Shown here: in pieces, positions 7,474-9,781 of the stretch | Layout of the letters: every line of letters begins with the position of its first letter | How positions within the stretch are numbered: position 1 is the stretch's first letter | NCBI GenBank assembly: GCA_024399225.1 | Contig: JAKSHV010000030.1 | Coordinates: 1 to 9,781 of the forward strand | Direction of reading: 5' to 3' | Source of the DNA: an archaeon | GTDB lineage: Archaea > Thermoplasmatota > Thermoplasmata > Methanomassiliicoccales > Methanomethylophilaceae | DNA length: 9,781 bases | Program-made: the position numbers and the translations under genes | The notes under the pieces: generated by a model | Seen by the model: the letters and a program-made list of their open reading frames with translations, nothing else | Told to the model about the DNA's origin: nothing | Database searches by the model: none

Positions 7474-7508
7474 GCAGATGGGGTCCGCCCCATCCGCATT
7501 CTTTTTCT
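7474..7508 (+). terminator. Hairpin terminator of the ehr operon, possibly bidirectional
   Basis: GATGGGG (7477-7483) pairs perfectly with CCCCATC (7488-7494) around a TCCG loop. Two further pairs (7474-7475 with 7496-7497) follow across one mismatch. A T-rich run, ATTCTTTTTCT, starts at 7499. The hairpin lies between the convergent ends of ehrS (stop at 7461-7463) and the stress protein gene (stop at 7512-7514), so it could serve both; the T-run favours the plus strand. Confidence 0.7.
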
Positions 7509-7511
7509 AAC

Positions 7512-7904
7512 TTACTGGACGATGGTAACGACGCACTTTGCGTCGCGTACGACGGCATCGGAGACGCTTCCGATGACGACACGGTCAAAGGCGCTCTTGT
7601 TCTGGGCCCTTCCGACGACTATCATATCGCACTCGAACCTTTCCGCGGCTTCGAGGATGCCTTTCCAGGGGACGCCTGCGGAGATGACGGTCTGGAGGTC
7701 TGCTCCCTTCTCCTCACCGATGGCCTTGGCCTCGTCCATGTACCTGTTGACCACTTCGAGTTCCTCATCGGCATCGAGCTGGTCCTTGGAAACGATGGCG
7801 GAGAATACGTAGACCTTGGTCTTCCTGAGAATGGATTCCTCGATAGCGTAATTGAGTGCTTTCTTGGTCTGTTCCTTTCCGTCGTATGCTACAAGTATAG
7901 CCAT
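7512..7904 (-). CDS. Universal stress protein (UspA-like, single domain)
   Basis: This 130-residue protein has one universal stress protein domain. It opens with MAILVAYDG, whose aspartate D8 is the family's nucleotide-contacting position, and continues with an alternating strand/helix pattern to VVGRA, IGSVSDAVV and KCVVTIV at the end. The usual ATP-loop pattern G-x2-G-x9-G-S/T is altered. Here G98 is followed by RAQNKSAFDRVVI and then G112-S113, so the second glycine is missing and the loop is one residue longer. ATP binding may therefore be weak or absent. Members bind ATP or act as small stress regulators, and no partner can be named. It is transcribed convergently with the ehr operon and divergently from the exchanger gene. 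The ATG at 7904 follows a short leader without a clear ribosome site. Confidence 0.88.
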   Translation of the reverse strand: MAILVAYDGKEQTKKALNYAIEESILRKTKVYVFSAIVSKDQLDADEELEVVNRYMDEAKAIGEEKGADLQTVISAGVPWKGILEAAERFECDMIVVGRAQNKSAFDRVVIGSVSDAVVRDAKCVVTIVQ

Positions 7905-7933
7905 GTTTCTCTGAGGGTGTTGAGTTTTCCGAC

Positions 7934-7947
7934 CTAGATATATCTAG
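7934..7947 (-). promoter_or_regulatory. 14-bp perfect palindrome containing the stress protein TATA box
   Basis: CTAGATATATCTAG reads the same on both strands. Its centre lies 36 bases from the ATG of the stress protein, which would place the transcript start near 7914 with a leader of about 10 bases. A DNA-binding dimer here would block the TATA box directly. The exchanger TATA box starts 26 bases away, so one regulator might affect both genes. The role is inferred from sequence and position. Confidence 0.5.
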
Positions 7948-7972
7948 CGTTTTGGTTGACCTAACAACCGAA

Positions 7973-7983
7973 GAATTATATTG
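7973..7983 (+). promoter_or_regulatory. TATA box of the exchanger gene (leaderless)
   Basis: GAATTATATTG is centred about 26 bases before the ATG at 8004. The transcript is therefore expected to begin at or next to the start codon, and the absence of a ribosome site upstream agrees with this. Confidence 0.55.
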
Positions 7984-8003
7984 TCCGTATCGATGGCAAG
8001 TTT

Positions 8004-8963
8004 ATGGACTGGGTGCTTCTGGGTATTCCCTTAGGTATTGTGATGCTTTATTTCGGTTCCGACTGGCTTGTCAAAGGTGCCAAGAATCTCGCATTACGTC
8101 TCGGAATCGCACCCTTTGTCGTTGGACTTACCGTTATCGCATTCGGATCCTCTGCACCCGAGATCATCACCGCTGTTGTGAGTTCGGACACTCCCGATAT
8201 CGTTCTCGGTAATGCATTGGGAAGCAACATCGCCAATGTCGGTATCGCCATCGGATTGGCTGCATTGGTGTGTCCCATGGCCGCCGTTTACAAGAGCATG
8301 AAGGTGGAGATTACTGCGATGATCATCGCGTCATTGGTTGTCTTCGCCATGGCTCTCACCGGAACCATCGGACTCGTGTTCGGAATCATTCTCTTGGCAT
8401 TCCTGGTCGGATTCCTCGTTCTTGTTTACATGATGAAGAAGAATGATACAGCTGGTCAGGCAGCATACACCGATGATGTGGAAGATGATGGTATAAAAGG
8501 TTCATATCCAATCCTTCTGGCACTTATCGCTATCGGTCTTGTGCTCCTCTACTACGGAGCAACCTTCTTCGTCGACGGTGCGACCTGCCTTGCCAAGATG
8601 ATCGGCATCTCCGATCTCCTTGTAGGATTGATCATCGTTGCTATCGGAACCTCCCTTCCCGAGATCTGCATCTGTCTTATTGCAGCAAAGAAAGGAGAGA
8701 ACGAACTCGCTGTTGCGAACATCGTCGGAAGCAACATATTCAATGCAACCGCCGTTCTAGGAACCGGTGCGGTACTTGCCAATATCTCGGTATCGGACAC
8801 CGTTCTGATGTTCCATCTGCCCGTTATGATTCTTCTTTCAGTGATGCTCTATGCAATGGTGCGTTTCAAAAACAACATCAGCAGAGTATCCGCAGTGATG
8901 CTGATGGGAGTATACGTCGCCTATCTGGCATTTATGGTTGCAGTGCCCTCTCTCGCAATGTGA
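8004..8963 (+). CDS. CaCA-family cation antiporter (Na+/Ca2+ exchanger, YrbG-like)
   Basis: This membrane protein has 319 residues and about ten helices arranged as two homologous halves, the standard fold of the Ca2+/cation antiporter family. Repeat alpha-1 has GLTVIAFGSSAPEI (41-54; S50, E53) followed by GNALGSNIANVG (69-80; S74, N78). Repeat alpha-2 has GLIIVAIGTSLPEI (208-221; S217, E220) followed by VGSNIFNATAV (241-251; S243, N247). The two glutamates are the family's main ion ligands and both are present. N247 stands where the Methanocaldococcus exchanger has an aspartate, so the ion preference or stoichiometry could differ. An acidic linker (about 147-165) joins the halves, probably on the cytoplasmic side. 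It would exchange Na+ against Ca2+ or another cation across the cell membrane. The ATG at 8004 is chosen because of the TATA box and the lack of an in-frame upstream start. Confidence 0.9.
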   Translation: MDWVLLGIPLGIVMLYFGSDWLVKGAKNLALRLGIAPFVVGLTVIAFGSSAPEIITAVVSSDTPDIVLGNALGSNIANVGIAIGLAALVCPMAAVYKSMKVEITAMIIASLVVFAMALTGTIGLVFGIILLAFLVGFLVLVYMMKKNDTAGQAAYTDDVEDDGIKGSYPILLALIAIGLVLLYYGATFFVDGATCLAKMIGISDLLVGLIIVAIGTSLPEICICLIAAKKGENELAVANIVGSNIFNATAVLGTGAVLANISVSDTVLMFHLPVMILLSVMLYAMVRFKNNISRVSAVMLMGVYVAYLAFMVAVPSLAM

Positions 8964-9080
8964 AAAGAATCAAGAGGGCTCTTCGTCACATTGAGTGGGT
9001 ACGACAAAATACCCAGATTGTCAAAAAACATGCTAACTGCAGTCTTGCACCTTAAATAGTCCAAATGCAAGAACAACATT
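8964..9080. other. Intergenic region upstream of tnpB, possible element left end
   Basis: No gene is seen here. TGGGTA (8996-9001) can pair with TACCCA (9010-9015) around an eight-base loop without a following T-run. TCTTGCA (9043-9049) and TGCAAGA (9066-9072) form a 7-bp inverted repeat surrounding the TATA box. IS200/IS605-type elements carry imperfect hairpins near their ends, so the left end of the element may lie in this stretch, but the boundary cannot be fixed from the sequence alone. No clear terminator for the exchanger gene was found. Confidence 0.4.
9051..9059 (+). promoter_or_regulatory. TATA box of the tnpB-like gene (leaderless)
   Basis: CTTAAATAG is centred about 26 bases before the ATG at 9081, and no ribosome site precedes that ATG, so a leaderless transcript is expected. 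The box lies in the spacer of a 7-bp inverted repeat (9043-9072). Confidence 0.55.
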
Positions 9081-9781
9081 ATGTCGAACTACCTCTGCAC
9101 CGAGCTTTTTCTTGCTCCCCACGCCGAACAGGCGAAGGAGCTTGCGAAGCTGCTCGCTGCATGCAGGATCACCGCCAACGAACTCAACGAGTTCGGAAGG
9201 GACATCATAACCGGCAATGCGCAGGAAAGGGAACTTGCCGGGAAACTGATGGAGGAAGGTATCGACTATCAGCCCCATATCATGAAGTTCCCCGGTCAGT
9301 TCGATTTCGTCAACAAGGCAAGGGAGGTCAGGGAGACCAACCTCTGGATGCGCGACCTTTATGCGACCTGCATCAACGCAGCAGGGTGGGACGTCTATGA
9401 TAATTTCCAGGACTACTTCCGCAGGAAAAAAGCAGGTATCGACTGCGGACTTCCGAGATTCAAATCCGCATCGAGGTATGATACCTTCAGATATCCTGCC
9501 TACGGACAGTACGAGGTCACCGAGGAACTCAACAAAGGAAAAAACGGCTCCAAGATACATCTCGGTGGCATCGGGGACATCAATGTCATCAACCCCAAGT
9601 GTGCAAGAGGAATTCTCAGCAAGGGTATCCCCAAGCAGGCCATCGTGAAGAGATACAAAGGATATCACAAGAACAAGTGGTCCGTCATCATCTATTACGA
9701 TACCGTCGAACCCAGGAGTTGCGGGGAACTCCGCGAGTTCCCCCGTACTCCCGCATCCATAGATATCGGTGCGAGGAAGAC
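9081..9781 (+). CDS. tnpB: TnpB-type RNA-guided endonuclease / IS200-IS605-IS1341 family OrfB, 5' part
   Basis: An open frame from ATG 9081 runs off the window end after 233 codons. The product begins MSNYLCTELFLAP and has a helical N-terminal region (about 15-110). Then come the TnpB-like segments GLPRFKSASRYDTFRYPAYG (123-142), IHLGGIGDINV (159-169) and KWSVIIYYD (199-207), which match the beta-rich wedge domain. ASIDIGARK (225-233) is the first RuvC motif, with catalytic aspartate D228 intact. TnpB proteins use an RNA made from the 3' end of their own element to cut DNA and help keep the transposon in the genome. The remaining RuvC motifs, the zinc finger and the RNA region lie outside the window, so it cannot be said whether the gene is whole. 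No tnpA transposase is seen upstream within the window. Codon use resembles that of the neighbouring genes, giving no sign of very recent arrival. Confidence 0.78.
   Translation, partial: MSNYLCTELFLAPHAEQAKELAKLLAACRITANELNEFGRDIITGNAQERELAGKLMEEGIDYQPHIMKFPGQFDFVNKAREVRETNLWMRDLYATCINAAGWDVYDNFQDYFRRKKAGIDCGLPRFKSASRYDTFRYPAYGQYEVTEELNKGKNGSKIHLGGIGDINVINPKCARGILSKGIPKQAIVKRYKGYHKNKWSVIIYYDTVEPRSCGELREFPRTPASIDIGARK

Noticed and set aside
8972..8983. AAGAG/CTCTT inverted repeat as terminator of the exchanger gene
   Set aside because: The loop of two bases is too tight, the stem is short and no T-run follows.
9065..9400. Frame from ATG 9065 as the gene in place of tnpB
   Set aside because: It is out of frame with the TnpB-like protein, Arg-rich and without motifs. 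The TATA box distance fits the ATG at 9081.
1..9781. CRISPR arrays, tRNA or rRNA genes
   Set aside because: No regularly spaced repeats, and no cloverleaf or ribosomal RNA sequence, were recognised on reading both strands.

Overview
The window looks archaeal. Likely promoters are TATA boxes about 26 bases upstream of the predicted transcript start (174-184, 7934-7947, 7973-7983, 9051-9059). Two genes appear leaderless, operon-internal genes have GGAGG/AGGTG-type ribosome sites, and no bacterial -35/-10 pair was seen. The coding DNA is moderately GC-rich, with strong ATC (Ile), GTC (Val) and GGA (Gly) preference. A Thermoplasmata-type archaeon, possibly a Methanomassiliicoccales methanogen, would fit. 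That placement is a guess from style and gene content, because no marker gene is present.

Region 1 (1-249) is an AT-rich, probably non-coding promoter region. It holds a 10-bp inverted repeat, a TATA box and a short possible leader ORF. Region 2 (250-7463) is one tightly packed operon of six genes in the order HyfB, HyfC, HyfE, HyfF, HyfG, HyfI: two antiporter-like membrane subunits, a NuoH-like subunit, a NuoK-like subunit, a hydrogenase-like large subunit and a ferredoxin/small-subunit fusion. Most junctions overlap by 4-8 bases, which suggests translational coupling. A strong hairpin plus T-run (7474-7508) closes it.

The main result is that the large subunit lacks all four cysteines that bind the NiFe centre. 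CxGxC-type positions read S-G-D-T at residues 195-198 and S-Y-S-G at 480-483. The iron-sulfur ligands of the small subunit and the charged ion-pathway residues of the membrane subunits are intact. This is therefore an energy-converting hydrogenase-related (Ehr) complex, not a hydrogenase or formate hydrogenlyase. It probably passes electrons, perhaps from ferredoxin, to an unidentified acceptor while moving H+ or Na+. The tyrosine that complex I uses for quinone is also absent.

Region 3 (7512-8963) has a universal stress protein gene on the minus strand, divergent from a CaCA-family Na+/Ca2+ exchanger. They share a 99-base intergenic region with two TATA boxes, one of them inside a perfect 14-bp palindrome. 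Region 4 (8964-9781) starts with a non-coding stretch holding two small inverted repeats and a TATA box. It then contains the 5' part of a TnpB-type gene (RNA-guided endonuclease of IS200/IS605/IS1341 elements), cut by the window end just after its first RuvC motif.
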